This document shows, one piece after another, positions 12,522 to 24,959 of a stretch of DNA of 64,000 nucleotides. The translations under genes were made by a program, and so were the position numbers. The DNA comes from Echinococcus granulosus. Its lineage: Eukaryota > Platyhelminthes > Cestoda > Cyclophyllidea > Taeniidae. The stretch's first letter is position 1; each line of letters begins with the position of its first letter. The notes beneath the pieces are model-generated. The model had not been told where the DNA came from. It made no database searches and was given only the letters and a program-made list of their open reading frames with translations. The stretch is from NCBI RefSeq assembly GCF_000524195.1, contig NW_020170522.1, positions 2,780-66,779 on the forward strand, written 5' to 3'.

Positions 12522-14733
12522 AACATGTAGCCACTACCAGTGGAGGCTTAGAATTACTTCCTTAGTAAAAGCATCTTCGCTCACTCATGTCCCTTGATAG
12601 AGGTAGTAAATCGAAATTCTCCCAATGTGTGCATACCTGTTGCCGTCGGATATGTGAGATTGGGACCTAGAGGCAATGCCTGTGGTAATGGAGGAAATGG
12701 ATGCTTAGTTTCTCAATAAAGTAGAGTCGGTTTAGCCAGAATGCCTGCAATGCTGAAATGGACCTTTATCCAATTTGCCCCTTTTCAACCTTCTTTGATG
12801 AACCTACACATCTAGACCCGACAAAATATAAATAGGTTCTGGTTGACTCCTGGCGATGTACATTTGCAGTTATTTGTAGACCAAATGTTGCTACAAAAGA
12901 AAGATCGAAGCGCACTGTGGAGAGGGAGAAATGTGGTCGTAGTTGTTGGAGTTGGGGCTTCTCAGCGAGGAGGTAACTGGTGTAAATTGGATTATTTGCT
13001 GGTTGGGCCAAGCTACTCTAACCACACCTGGAGATGATCGCAATTTGAAGTTAACGAGTTCTACGATTTCAAATCGCGTTGAACAGACCTTTCTTCAAAT
13101 AACTGGGAATTCTCCTTCTTCGAATTTAAAAATGTCGCATTTAGGGCAGTTTTGGTGTTGGCTATCCAAACAAGAGGTAAACTAGTTATGCGGTTGTAGA
13201 TCTTTGGCCTGTTAACGGTACTAATTGGGCTTAGTCGTCGCACAATTATCATAGTTTTGACTGCTTGGAAAATGGAGCCACTATACACGAGTTACCTGCC
13301 ACGACAAATGAAACTTTAACTTCACTACCAGCTTTCCCCAGTAGAGCCCCATGACCCTCCCAAAGGTGAAAGACGATCCAATGTGAAGGATAATCTGTAT
13401 TGCTTAAGTATATGAGAGCTGGAGTGGCTGTTGGCGTGGCGTCAACACCTTCCTGTCCAGCAGAGATACAAGGGCGAAGCCCCAAGTGTCCACCAGGTCA
13501 AAATTAATAGTTAACCGAATAAACCCTATTTGTGGTTGCTTCAAATAAACAGAGGCTTCATTGAAGTCGTAACAACCAGCCGTAGTAGAGAAGAGCTTAC
13601 ACTAATGAACTGGGGAAGAGCCGAAAGCCGCCGAATTTCACGACTGCACCAGATCAAATACACAACCCACAGGGTCTGAAGTGCTCACGCAGTTAAACAC
13701 ACAAATAAACAAAATATTTAATTACCACATTTAGGCATTTAACTAGCAATTGATAGGATTTTCCCCTCCTCTCCAAAAAGTAGATTTCGATTGAAAAACC
13801 GCTTAAATTTAGAGGTGTCTGAAGTGAATTATCTGTGCCTGGCCACACAAATGAGGTGCACCTGGTTGTGGGCCAATTTATGATATAATGAATATGCCAC
13901 TACAATCATGCGGTGCCACTGTTTATCCTGTTGCTTAGTAACGCTTTCCACCAATGGGAAATGTGGGAGTGCCCTTTAAGGAGGTGCCTATGGAAAGTTC
14001 ATCAGTTTGACGGCACCATGGACGATCGGTGCACGGGTAGGCAAGCTCTCGTCTATCGTATTTTTCAAACGCTCCAAATAATTTTACCACTTACGGATGC
14101 ACTACTTCAGCTTATGCACAGATTTTTATATCCCATGCACACACGCATACGCACACTAAATCGTGGCCAGGTTCAGTGATATGTCTGTCAACAGTGGTTT
14201 TAGTCCGTTTTGCCATTGGCATCAGTGAAGTTGAGGCACTTAATGAAAAATGTGGAAGAATGCCTTAGCAACATACTTTGTGCTTCAGCAGAGGTATTGT
14301 GACATCAGTCGGATGGCCTTGGTGGTGAGTCTGCGCGATGTGACATGAGGAATTTCATGTTCCATTTGTTCAGTAATGACGGCTGTGAAGTTAATCGAGT
14401 AATCCACAGGGACTCATGAAGTGTCACCAACAATCGAGTCATCTTTCAGTAGGTGCTTCCAGAATCTAGATGTTGGCCAAACCTCGAAGCCATTGGTTTT
14501 ATGTGGTGGGCAGTGCTGTTCATCGCGTATGGTAGAAGCAGGGGGCTACATTTGCCATCTCCTACATGTCCTGGGTGCCTCTAATGTTTCCTTCAGCAAA
14601 ACTCTTCATTCTTTATGCTAGTAAACGCTTGCGTAATGGATGCTTTTCAGTCTCGACGTAACCTTCTCTGATTCAAAATCTTTAACTATTTTCCACTAAT
14701 TGGAGTGTATTTCGTCAAAATTTTCCCACACAA
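12522..14733. other. Intergenic region downstream of the homeobox exon
   Basis: It holds the 3' UTR of the homeobox gene; AATAAA occurs at 12714 within TCTCAATAAAG, a plausible polyadenylation signal about 200 bp after the stop. It also holds the promoter of the secreted-protein gene at 14734. No further coding exon could be supported. Confidence 0.45.
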
Positions 14734-15527
14734 ATGAGTAATTCAATCAACAAATCTTTGGTGTTTTTAGCTACAATTCTTGCATTACTGCTGATCGTAG
14801 GAGCAGGGGGAATGGAAAACACCTCCAGCAGCAATCTGCAATTGTTCCACATTCTCATGGATTATGGAATGCGACTGTTACACAAGGGCCAGGACTTCTT
14901 CGAGCTGAAAAATCCCATCCAAGTGGCAAAAGTGGAGCTGCAGAAGATTTGCATTTACAACCTCAAGTCAATCTACGAAGTCAGCTTACCGGAGGTGAAG
15001 GTACTTCCAATGGAAGAAAGTAGAAGGGAGGAGTGGGAGGTGACCACACGCTGCTTCAGCATTGACTGGAATATAGGCCTGAAGCAGCTGACTGTGTGTG
15101 CGGAGTCGAAGCTGAGAGCATTCTTCAAGACCAAGGTTAGTGAATGCACCACATAATAGCCAAGAACCTTCACAGACTGATGAGAGAAACATCATCAGGT
15201 GCATGGGACCGTTTCGGTACCCACAAATAAGAGGGCAGTACACTAGATTAATGGTGAGAGACAGTGTCAGACCTGCCAACTCAACAGTCATGAGCTAAAT
15301 TTGCCAAGAGTACCCAGTGTTCTAGACGATCAGGCCCAAATGATTGGTCTGCCCAGAATGGGGAACTTCCAACAGGGGCATGTGGCATAAGTTGTACTGA
15401 TGACACACACACACACACACACACACANNNNNNNNNNNNNNNNNNNNNNNNNNNNNNNNNNNNNNNNNNNNNNNNNNNNNNNNNNNNNNNNNNNNNNNNN
15501 NNNNNNNNNNNNNNNNNNNNNNNNNNN

Positions 15528-15580
<53 letters not shown>

Positions 15581-16358
15581 GGCTTTTATCACCTTTACAA
15601 ATGCAATCGCTCATGCTTATCTGAGGCATTAGAGATGGTGAGTTTGCTGACAGTAGGTGGTAGGTAAGCTTGCGCCCAACGTGATGGCTGACCAATCAAT
15701 CAGCAAATCATGAAGCTTAATATCTTCGGCCTTTCAGTCAGCAAGTAATCCACTTCTGACTGCCGTTTTGTCAGTGCGTGATCTCATCCCTTGAGATTGC
15801 ATCATTGGTGGCGAATAGTGATGCGTTGTCGAGACTCCACACCCGCTGTCCATCCCTCACAATATGTCTGCAAACTGATCCTATTTCAACAGTAATTTAG
15901 CCTTTTTTTGATGAAATACCGTAACAGTTTTTACTTTTGCTTCCCACCTCCTTCAGTTCCACCCAGTCGAAATGATAATTGAGCCACTCATTCTCCATGT
16001 CAGGCTCCGCATCTGCTTTCCGTTTGTGGAATCGCCGCAGCCGTCGCGATTGCCTCATGGCTCGCCACTAAATCTGCCACATTTCGCAACCTTTTCCATA
16101 GACCTGGAAGACGTCGACATTGAGCAGTGGAAAGGTGTTCACATCAAAGGCAAAGGCGCCTTCAACAAGATAGTGGGCTTTGTTGTCAACAGCGGCGTCT
16201 TCACGAGTCTGATTCGGAAGGCGATCCTGAAGAAGGTGAGGAAGATAATGCCACAGAAGTTTGCTGCACTGAAGGAGAAAATCCACGCTAAGGTGAATGC
16301 TCTGGTTAACCGGACCATTGAACGCTATGCTGTGAGAGTGCCTCGAAACATGAAGTAG
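14734..16358 (+). CDS. Secreted protein of unknown family, two exons
   Basis: Exons 14734-15135 and 15957-16358 (402 nt each) join in phase 0 at AAG/GTTAGT and CTTCAG/TTC, giving 267 residues. The start is the ATG of MSNSINKSL. It is followed by a hydrophobic run (residues about 8-24, LVFLATILALLLIVGAG) typical of a cleaved signal peptide, so the product is predicted to be exported. N-glycosylation sequons are visible near residue 29 (NTS) and near the C-terminus (NRT). The body alternates hydrophobic and polar residues. The C-terminal third is strongly basic and probably helical (KKVRKIMPQKFAALKEKI). The pattern of amphipathic strands followed by long helices faintly recalls TULIP/BPI-like lipid-binding domains, but I see no diagnostic motif and make no function call. 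It could equally be a lineage-specific secreted protein. Confidence 0.75.
15403..15578. repeat. (CA)n microsatellite interrupted by a 100-base assembly gap
   Basis: An AC dinucleotide tract runs from about 15403, is broken by exactly 100 Ns at 15428-15527, and continues to about 15578. A round 100-N block normally marks a gap of unknown length, so the array length is not known. It lies inside the single intron of the secreted-protein gene and does not disrupt either exon. Cys/Val or His/Thr ORFs read through it are artefacts. Confidence 0.95.
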
Positions 16359-19267
16359 TTTGCTTGTCAAACTTCTCATCTTCCCTATTTCACTGCATGT
16401 GAATGAATTGTGGGAGGTAATCTGACTAAACACTTGCCTGCTCGCTGAAGTCTTCAATGTAAACTCCATTTGCAGTTATTGGGAAACATATTCAGCAGCT
16501 TCAGATGTGTAAGGAGGTTAGGGTTCCTAGAAGTTTCCATTTGGCGATAAATATTCCAACGTTCACTCTCTTCACCTTAAGTGCCCTCACTGATCTCTGT
16601 AAGGTCAAGACCAGTCAGTCAGGGCAATCGGTAGACCCGAGTGAAATAATCGTGCCTCGGTAGTCATGGGACACCTGTGTACTCGCCAGGTGCCTCTACC
16701 TGCCTAGACACATCGGCAATAGAGACATCCGTGCACAAATGGTGTCAATGGGGAGCTCTAAGGGATCCAAACTCAAGCGCACAGACACCCACTTCACCAC
16801 ACACGATGCTTTATGCTTAAGAATAACGGGATAATTTGGGTTTTAAAGCGTTCCCTCATTGAGTTACCTTTCCCTACCGTAGATGAGAGACATGAGGAGA
16901 TTTAGGCTCTGCTACTGGTAAGGATTGGATTTAACTACATCTCAGTTTCAACCTCAAAGCTCTGACCCCTACGTATATTGCGTCACTGGATTGTGTGAGA
17001 TGATGAGAGTTTTCCAACGAACTTTTCGTGGAAAACTAGCTTTTTGCATTCATGAGATCGTGTCACTCCCTGTCGACCAAACCCCATTAAACTCTGAATC
17101 TGAAGACACTGCACAAGACAGCAAGGAGATTCGTAACTAGATCATCAACTCCAATGGGGCTCAATGCGGCAACAAAGTGCAGCTTTTTTGTCAGTTATCA
17201 CCTGCATTTGCAATCAGGAGTTCAAATTACCTGTGTTTTCAAGTCTTTGTAGATTTCACTGCACAAGGAATTTCGCAACTCGTGTGGTCAGTGTCCATAG
17301 AAGACACCACTTTGACAGTAACTCCACAACCTTGAAGTAAAGACACTGAATCTGACTCCAGTTCTGCCCACCTAGCAGTTATAGACAGACTATACGAGTA
17401 CTAAAATTCGCAGTTTCTTCAATTGAAGTAGATACCTCATCCTTATGCTAGCAGGCTGTGAAGGGAGAGGTAAGAAGTGATTGAGAGGGATGAATGGTGA
17501 CAAGAATCGACTTTTGTATCACAGATTTGCTGAAGATTAAAAAGTGATGTGCACTGGGGATTGATCCTCACCATCGGATGACACGTGGTACTAATGGCTG
17601 CACCCAAGGGTAACTGTTACACTTTGCGTAACCAGAACTCATTATTCTCGACTGACCATGTCATCAGTATAGGTAGTCTGTCAAGCAGTTAAGCATGCAG
17701 TTGGTGGCTTATAAGTCCTTCTAGCTGCGTCTCATCTGTTGTGGCCAACCCTAAACAAAATATGAAACCAATTAAAATTACCCATTCGGAAGCCATTCAC
17801 AGTGACTACAGAGGACCACCAACCTGTGTGGGTGACGCTGTCCATGTGGTGCCCATGAAGAGGCATGTGCTCACAAAAGACGGCGTAGATGCGACTAGTG
17901 ACAGCAAAGATACTGAAAAGTAATTTTAACTTTATGGTAATCTAATCACTTCCCAGAGTGACAACTCATAATGCCAATCTTGATTTATTTCAAATGAACT
18001 CAGCCATTTAATGAGGAAATAATTGTCGATCGAGAGGTAGGTTAGGGGTCAGTTGCCTGCCATGAGTCCTGCGTTTCGGGTAATGAGGTCTTTTAAATCC
18101 TTTCTTCTTCCACAGTTCACCATAGTCCCCTTAATAGGATAAGAGTGTAAGGTAGCGAGAGATATCTACCAGTTGGCTATCCCAAATTGGCATGCGGAGC
18201 AATGCCAATGTCCGCAGCGTCAGCCAGCCTATCTAATCCGATTCTGTGAAAGAATCGTCAAGGTGAGTGACTTCTGATGATTCTGCACTGCGTCGAAATC
18301 TGTTTCCTTGTTCAAGTGTACACGTCGACAGCCTTGCAATGTGCCACGTGTCAGTGGAAGTCGAGGATCAATCAAAATACTATGCTGTAAGTACATGCAA
18401 ATGAACATCTAGTCGTTTCTTTTGTGGTTAGTCAGCAGTCAGGCATCACGCCTAGGATCCATATCTCCAAAACCTTTGGATGATGCGTAGCAACTCAGGA
18501 GGATCCCTTTTTACCCTCAAGGGCATATTTTGCAGCACGTAGGTAAATGTGGGGTGAGTCGAAAAGCGAATCCGCGTGACCCGAGGGTCCATCCGCGAGA
18601 GTCTGACCGAAATCGACTGATTAAAAGGCAGCCATCCCAAATACTGTATGAATTTCCCTGAAATTGGAGCTGTTCTCCCAGCAGGCACAGAACCCTGACC
18701 GCAGTGCACGTGCCACAGAATGGGGCATCAATCGACCACTCACTCCTCTTAAATCCACACTTTGGATGGTCAAATGGTAGTGGAGTGTAAGTCTATCTGC
18801 CATCCCCCAACTTCGATGATCTTAGGAATAAGTTACTAACGGATCGCTTTGTTGATATATCCACCACCTCCTTTTCCCTTTTTCTGGTACTTCACTTGAG
18901 TCATCATGCTCAGCCATCAAATTGATCTCCTTCGTCCAGCCCTGATTACCTTAAATCTTATCCCTCGTATCACGTAGGAGACAAATGGACGTTACAGCAA
19001 TACAACAGGTAAGCGTAGTGAAAGTGACCACCATGGAGCGTAGGAGTGCATGAAAGTACTTCATCATATGCATAGAGGGACTGAAATGCCAAAAGTCGCC
19101 TTTTGACTATAATACTGAGATAGTGGGAGAACTTACAGAGGCAGAGGAAGAGGTGCTGCCACACAGGCACGCCCACAGGCATGCACGTAGATCGAGCAGT
19201 AGCAGCACGAATATACACGAAGTTTGGCTGTAAAATCACACCGAAGACAGCCAATGGAGGAAAAAGG
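16359..19267. other. Intergenic region, mostly unassigned
   Basis: Beyond the 3' UTR of the secreted-protein gene I find no supported gene. Small ORFs at 16925-17140 and 17741-17923 (+) and 18452-18803 (-) show no known motif. The only exon-like signals are the pair near 18173-18386, listed separately. Confidence 0.4.
18173..18386 (+). other. Weak exon-like pair with good donors
   Basis: Segment 18173-18262 is open for 30 codons between TACCAG and a strong donor AAG/GTGAGT. It encodes a Cys/Gln-rich stretch (EQCQCPQRQPAYLIRFCER). Segment 18332-18386 lies between GACAG and a donor GCT/GTAAGT. Its most protein-like frame does not match the phase of the first segment, which weakens the case. 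No family is recognised. It could be remnants of a gene, part of a repeat, or chance. Confidence 0.2.
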
Positions 19268-19345
19268 TGGGTCTATCGGTGAGGACCAGTCGTCTGCGCA
19301 GGGATCTGGTGGCTGGTTCGAACCTGGACTCAACGGCTGTAATGT
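19268..19345 (+). other. tRNA-like / SINE-like motif with B box
   Basis: GGTTCGAACC at 19315-19324 matches the pol III B-box consensus and could form a degenerate T arm with its flanks. I cannot fold a full cloverleaf by eye and the acceptor stem is not evident, so this is not called a tRNA gene. A tRNA-derived SINE fragment is possible. Confidence 0.2.
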
Positions 19346-19399
19346 ACGTGGCATAACCAAGAAGGCGAACCTTACCGTCTCAAGAGCTGGTTAAGAGAG

Positions 19400-20510
19400 A
19401 TTTTTGCCCATCGCTCTTTTAGTGAGGGATACTTTTGCTTACAGCTTGAAGGAGGTAAAAAAGATCTAATGCCATACCCGCAGTAGGCAGGACAGTTGGA
19501 AGACTCAACCTGTGTCGCCAAACGCTACATTATCGCCAGCGGCTGCCTTGTTATGCCACGTACTGTGTCGAGATAAGTTGTTCAAGACATTGCAGTTAAA
19601 GAAACTCCAAATGCATGGCAAAGGTACTCCACAATCAGAAAACTTGCCTGTTTGCCGAGTATGAGTGAATAAACTGATGACCACCATTGCAGCTTTGGAC
19701 AGTCACAGAAAGCAGCAGGCACCATTCTAAAGGTCCTTAGAATATTTCGTCCTTGAAATGCTACAGCCAGGTGATGACTCCATCTTGACATTGCCCAGTT
19801 GCTAGATTTCACAATTAACCTCCAAGATCGCAATGGCTTGCTTACTACGTATTCGCTTTCAAAGCTGTTCCTTTCTGCTCCTCTTGACAACTACCATTTT
19901 GACAAGGGAATGCCTGTCACCGGAAGAGTGACGGATAGAACTTCTTCAACTTCGCCCTTGAACCAGCACAGGTTGCATCTTGATTCATATGGCCTACTTC
20001 TAACTTGTTGAGGGCCAACTTCATCATTGTCCACACCAATGGAAGGACGTTAGACACAATATCCATCCGAATAAGACAGAGAAGCATCCAACTGCCTAAC
20101 CGGAGATCGACTTGGTAATTGAAAGTAGTCGTAAGACTGTTGATCCATAAACAGGCAAAGTAGTGAGGGCTAGTCAACCACCGGATCTCCATTCATGTAT
20201 ACGAATGTCCATCAGCAATCGACCAACCGTTTCGCCTCGATTTGCCACTTGAAGTGTGGCTTACAGACATCTCTCTTGCCAATTTCTGCTGCTGCTGATG
20301 TTGTCCCGTCCGCCTGTATGCCTGAGTGACCGTGTGCGTATATGCTGTGTGTGTTCCAATGTCGCAATACCTCTTCCCCTGCCTTTGCCCATTTGGCCAC
20401 AATCCAGGTAGCATCATCGGAAGTACGTAGCCCGGGTCCTTCAATCTTCAGCTCTACAACGTTTACATTTATTGCGACTGTGGAATCCCATTGCTTCCAC
20501 ACAGAATACG
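19400..20510 (-). mobile_element. Ty3/gypsy retrotransposon fossil: gag end to N-terminal reverse transcriptase
   Basis: On the minus strand the conceptual translation near 19600-19900 resembles the N-terminal reverse transcriptase of Ty3/gypsy elements. The clearest block reads VEYLCHAFGVSLTAMS followed, after a stop, by TTYLDTV; compare the family's F-x-Y-x-x-M-P-F-G-L...AAQTFQR...LDTV. Upstream in the same orientation (20200-20500) there is a Cys/His-containing stretch (CKPHFKW...C) that might be a decayed gag zinc motif. In-frame stops and lost catalytic residues show that it is dead. The RT block is moderately secure; the gag/protease part is a guess. Confidence 0.5.
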
Positions 20511-20519
20511 GGTGACTTG

Positions 20520-21660
20520 ATGGTATAGAATGTAATGGGATGTAATGATAACCAGGGTTGGGTGCAGCTCAGATCATTTTTACGGCTTGGTGTTGCTTCA
20601 GCAGCAAAGTTAATACGCCAGATCAATTGTTTTTCAATACTCCACTGTATTTTCTTGTATCTAACTCTTAATATCGTGGCGATGGGCTGCAACCTGTTTC
20701 CCATCTCGAATGCACTCAGAGGAAAATTTGACGTTATTGGCAGTGTGGACTGTGAATCATTGACACTTGCAGGCTCACTGAGTGCTCATGAAGCGTAATT
20801 GTCATCTGTGATTCAGAAATGGAATGTCAAAATATATTTTGTTGTATGGCGAGGTATTTACCACATTGCATTACTTTACATGCACTGCTGAATAGATTTT
20901 CCCATGCTACCTTAAAAATAGCCATTGCAAACTGTTCTACCACAGACGGCCTCGAGTCGTGAATTTCAATGCCTCACATGAAATGCACAGCAATGGTGTA
21001 TCAGACTTGACATCTGTGACTTTACGTCCTGGTATGAGGGATTTGCCGAGAGTAAGCCTTTCAATTCAGTTAAGGTGCAAATCATCTTAGAAAGTTAATG
21101 GTGCGTTTCCATTAATATCATTATGCGGAAGACACCAAAACCTAAGCTCACCATCGAGCAGTAGGGTTAATAATCGCTGTTAACTTATGCTGTGAAGGAA
21201 ATATCATTCTCTTCCCATCCTCAACTATCAAGTAGCTTGAACGAATAGACCAAATTGGTGTAGGTATTTTTATTAGTAATGTTAAGAGTAGGGAGTAGGG
21301 ATCGGAGTATGCACTCACGGAGCACTCTTCTGCTTCAGAGGTTTCTGACGACTCTTCCTAATCAAGATTCATATTCGCCTAATGCTGCTCATCTTAAAGG
21401 TTCATTCTAAGAAAAGATTTGCAAGGTACCACCCATGTCCTTTTGAGCATCGTCACCGATGCTTCCCCTATGGGTTGTGTCTGCACATGCCATCGGCGGT
21501 GGTCTTCGCTGTTCCGTTAGTATGTAAACTTCATCTTCGTACGCGACAGGTGGTGACCCTCAGTAGGGACGCATCTTGCAATGGTGAGCGGTGAGTGGTC
21601 CAGTACGCAGTTGTGCATTGCGAATAGGTACAGAGTTGGTGAGATGACTTTCATCACTGA
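20520..21660. other. Region between two gypsy fossils, unassigned
   Basis: No motif or matched exon is visible. It may be further decayed retrotransposon sequence between the fossils at 19.4-20.5 kb and 21.7-23.9 kb, since both have the same orientation, but no domain supports that. Confidence 0.35.
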
Positions 21661-21669
21661 AGATGCATC

Positions 21670-23880
21670 TTCACTTCACAGATGATAGGAATTCTGGTTA
21701 ATTCCAGGGAAAGGGATCAACCTGTGTGGTTGTACCAGCCCTCCTTTCCAGTAAATGTTGGTCTTGCTGTGTTTGACGTAATATTTCTTCTGCCTGATAC
21801 ACGACAATTGTAAGTCTTCAGGAGTAATATTGGAACATTTCCTATGAATGCTCTCAGTCACGGTACGTAGTCCACTTATTGTTAGTTGCTACTTGCATAC
21901 TTGGCAAGAAGATATTGGAAGATACGCTCATTTCACGACCTGTGAGCGTTTTGAGTGGCGGATCGCTGACAGGTGCGTGGACTGCAGCCCCGTATACGAG
22001 AAGGACTCGTCCTAGGCTTAAATCCCAGTCTACGAGTTGTGTATCCTTAGTAAATGCATTCAGTAGTCCCATCAGAGTGCTACTCTTCCTTTCCCTTTTC
22101 CATTGCCTTGCAAATGCTTAGGTGTTGTTTGTGCATCTGTGAGACCATGAAGGTCTTGCACAGTTCAGTGGAGTCTGCTTTCTGTAGTTGGAGCCGCCAT
22201 GATCCCAAACCCAACAGTTGAAGAAAACTGAAGAGACCATCCCACCTTCTTGTGTCTTCATAGGTTCTGCCTCAGCTACTTTTGTAAGGTAATTTACCAT
22301 AGCCACAATATTTCGGTTCCCTCTCCTGGTCGATAGTAGAAGACCCAGGATGTCAACACCTGTTCTTTCCTCTGGAACCCTGTGGGCATAAGTTGGAGTA
22401 ATGCAATAGATGTGAAGTGGGGTCTCTCGAAGCTGTTGTGAGTAAGGCAGTTTGCGGGGAAGTCAAGTCCGTTTAGAGTAAGTGAAAGCCACTAATGTCT
22501 TTTGTTCAAGGCGTCCACTATCTACTTTTAACCCACGTGCCTCAGTTGCTCGTGTAACTCTTAAACAACTGTCTGTAATAATGATTGTAGAGCAACCAAG
22601 CTGTTATGTGTTAGCCTTGCTTGACGAGGTCATCCTTTTCACTGCGGCTTTATAGGAGGGTGTGTGAGGAATATCCTGTAGACCAGACTTAAGTCTAAAT
22701 TCGTACTCTGCATGTTGCTTCGATGGTGTTTGTTAGGTTCGCTCGAGAGTCTGGTACGCACAACATCGCCTGTTTCCGTCGTGACTGGTCTGCTAGACAG
22801 AGCGTCTCCATTGTCATGCGTATTCCTTTTCCTGCGCTGTACTATGATTCAGACTGCTGCAGTTCCTCGTACCAGCGTGCAACTGAACGGTTTATCTCCT
22901 TCACCATTTCCAATCATATGAGCTCCTGATGGTTCGTTTTCACAGAGAACTTCCTCACTCTCAGGTAGTGTTTGAAATGTCAGACCATTGTGAAGAAAGC
23001 GAACAGATTAAGTTGTGTTGTGTTGCATATTTCTACCTCATTTTTTGAGTTTTGAGCAGTATTTAGCAAGCAATGCTATGTCCTCTTCCAATTTGTCATT
23101 TTCTCTATTCCGAGAGTATGCCATCCACGGCTGCATCGGTAGTGTCGCTATCCAGTACAAGCGGTGGGCCACACGATTCGTAGTTGGGTAGTGCTAGAAT
23201 CGATGCAAAGCAGAGCATCCACCTTAGCTCTCAGAACGCTTCCTCGTGTTCTTCCTCTTACTTGAAATGCCATTTCGTCTGCTTCCATTGATTCTGGCAG
23301 CAGTGCTTGCGATCTTAGCAAAACCTTTAACAAAAAGACTGTAGTAACTTGTAGTGACCAGAAAAATGCAAACTTCTGATTGATGGTGCTTGGTGCTCAC
23401 CTGTTTGGTACGGTCTTCGGTGACTACCATCTACTTTAAAGAGGCAATGTGTGTCATAAAGATGACCCAGCACTGAGGGAAGTGGCATTTCTCTGGGTTC
23501 AAGGTCAACTCTGCTTCTTGCAGCCAGCCCAACACCAGTCTCAGGTTGGCGTTATGATGTCAAGTATCCCTACCGAGGAAAAAATGCCATCTAGGTAGAT
23601 TACAAAATTTTTTGGTGAATTAGCCAATTAGTGTACCTTCCATTAAGCGTAGGAAGTTGGCCTCTGCGTTACAGGGTCCTGGAGTCTTTTTCTGGAATTC
23701 ATAAAGCCCGTTATATAAAGTGGCTTAAAAAGTTTCTCGTAGATCAAAACATTTGAGTGACTGCTGAACGTAGACATCGATTTTGGCCTTTCTGCTAGGA
23801 TAATTGCCAAATCTTTCACCCACAGCATATGCACTTATTCTGCCCCACAAAGGTTTACCACTCAACGGTGGGTATTAGAG
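21670..23880 (-). mobile_element. Ty3/gypsy retrotransposon fossil: RT, RNase H, integrase
   Basis: Read on the minus strand the pol domains appear in the correct order. Reverse transcriptase lies near 23870-23250, with YLDG where YLDD is expected, then LTLNPEKCHFPQ. RNase H lies near 23250-23080, with ILALPNYES and LVLDSDTTDAAVDG, ending near 22800 with DNGDALSSRP; compare NADALSRRP. The integrase core lies near 22420-22120 (VDILGLLLSTRRGNRNIV, then VNYLTKVAEAEP where VDYFTKWAEA is usual) and continues near 22070-21880 (WDLSLGRVLLVYGAAVHA...LKTLTGRE). The integrase C-terminal region lies near 21860-21676 (RQKKYYVKH...GGLVQPHRL). Frameshifts, stops and substitution of catalytic Asp residues show an inactive copy. 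Order and motifs make the family assignment secure; LTRs were not found. Confidence 0.82.
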
Positions 23881-23964
23881 TAGATGTATCTCAAGGTTGG
23901 CTCCGTTTGCCGCTTCCACGGAATAAACATAGCTGATAATTTTTCGAAGACAAAGTAGGACTTC

Positions 23965-24160
23965 TATTTGATTGCGTAGTGTTGGTTAAGTGCTCACCTA
24001 TTTAGTACGGTCTTTGTTGACTACCATCCACTTTGAAGAGGCAGTACGTGCCATGAAGTTGACTGAGCGCTGCGGGGAAACGTCATTGCTTCCGGTTCAA
24101 GGCCAACTCTGCGTCTCGCAGACTGTTGAACATTAGTCCTTAATTTGGCGTTAGAAAGAT
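23965..24160 (-). mobile_element. Second partial copy of the gypsy RT segment
   Basis: This stretch repeats, with substitutions, the bases at about 23385-23560 (shared TGCTCACCT, TACGGTCTT, GACTACCATC and the segment encoding the motif after LTLNPEKCHF). It lies in the same orientation about 0.6 kb further along. It is a second fragment of the same retrotransposon family, either a separate insertion or a local duplication. No coding capacity remains. Confidence 0.75.
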
Positions 24161-24164
24161 TCAT

Positions 24165-24950
24165 TTTGTACGTATCTACAATAAACATGTACAGAAGATA
24201 TAGTACCGCATTACGTATGTGGATTTTCCCTACATTTTAGTAGTGTATGTTGAATAGTATTGAGTTTTATGGATTAATACACAATTTACTGAATGCAGAA
24301 TAATTTTATGCACACATTTATGCCTATTAATCAGTAATAATTCAATTCCTGTAATGCAAAAATTTATTCATAATGTAAAAGAATATTTAGACGCCTATGA
24401 ATAATCTGTATTTTGGTGCATAATTAATCCTCAACTCCACACAATTGATTCTAATGTTTGCATAGCAATTTTAATGCAGAAATTTCTCTCTTTTACCTTT
24501 TTGTATGTAAATACACATATATGTGGAAAATGAACTTCTCTGTCCCAAGTACTCATGCTCTTGCACAAACATTCGTGCATACATACAGAAAAACACTTCT
24601 TATACTGCAAAATTATTCCCACATACACCTTCACCTGTATATGCCTACGGATAAATATTTTTATAATACTAAAATTTATGCTCCTATGCATTTGGATAAG
24701 CACTTGCATTGGTGAATGCTACACTATTCCGTCTGAATAACCCAGCATACACAAGACACGTTTGTACTTTGCCATTTGACCGTAACTTCATTAAAATTGA
24801 ACACTTGTGATGGTATGTGCAGAGAAATTGAAGGTCACGAGCTGATACGCGTTCGGCCGATCAGGTGGTCCGCAAAAGAATCGCGCGAAGTTACTGCTCG
24901 ACACTTGCTGGTCGACAGAGTGATAATTCTGCTAAAAATTAATCAGTATG
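24165..24950. other. AT-rich intergenic stretch
   Basis: AT-rich DNA with many short A/T runs. Opposed ORFs at 24431-24740 are shadows of each other and show no motif. I see no gene or identifiable repeat. Confidence 0.5.
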
Positions 24951-24959
24951 GGCAAAGAT

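Noticed and set aside
15281..15695. ORFs of repeated Cys-Val or His-Thr through the N gap
   Set aside because: They are translations of a CA/GT microsatellite and unknown bases.
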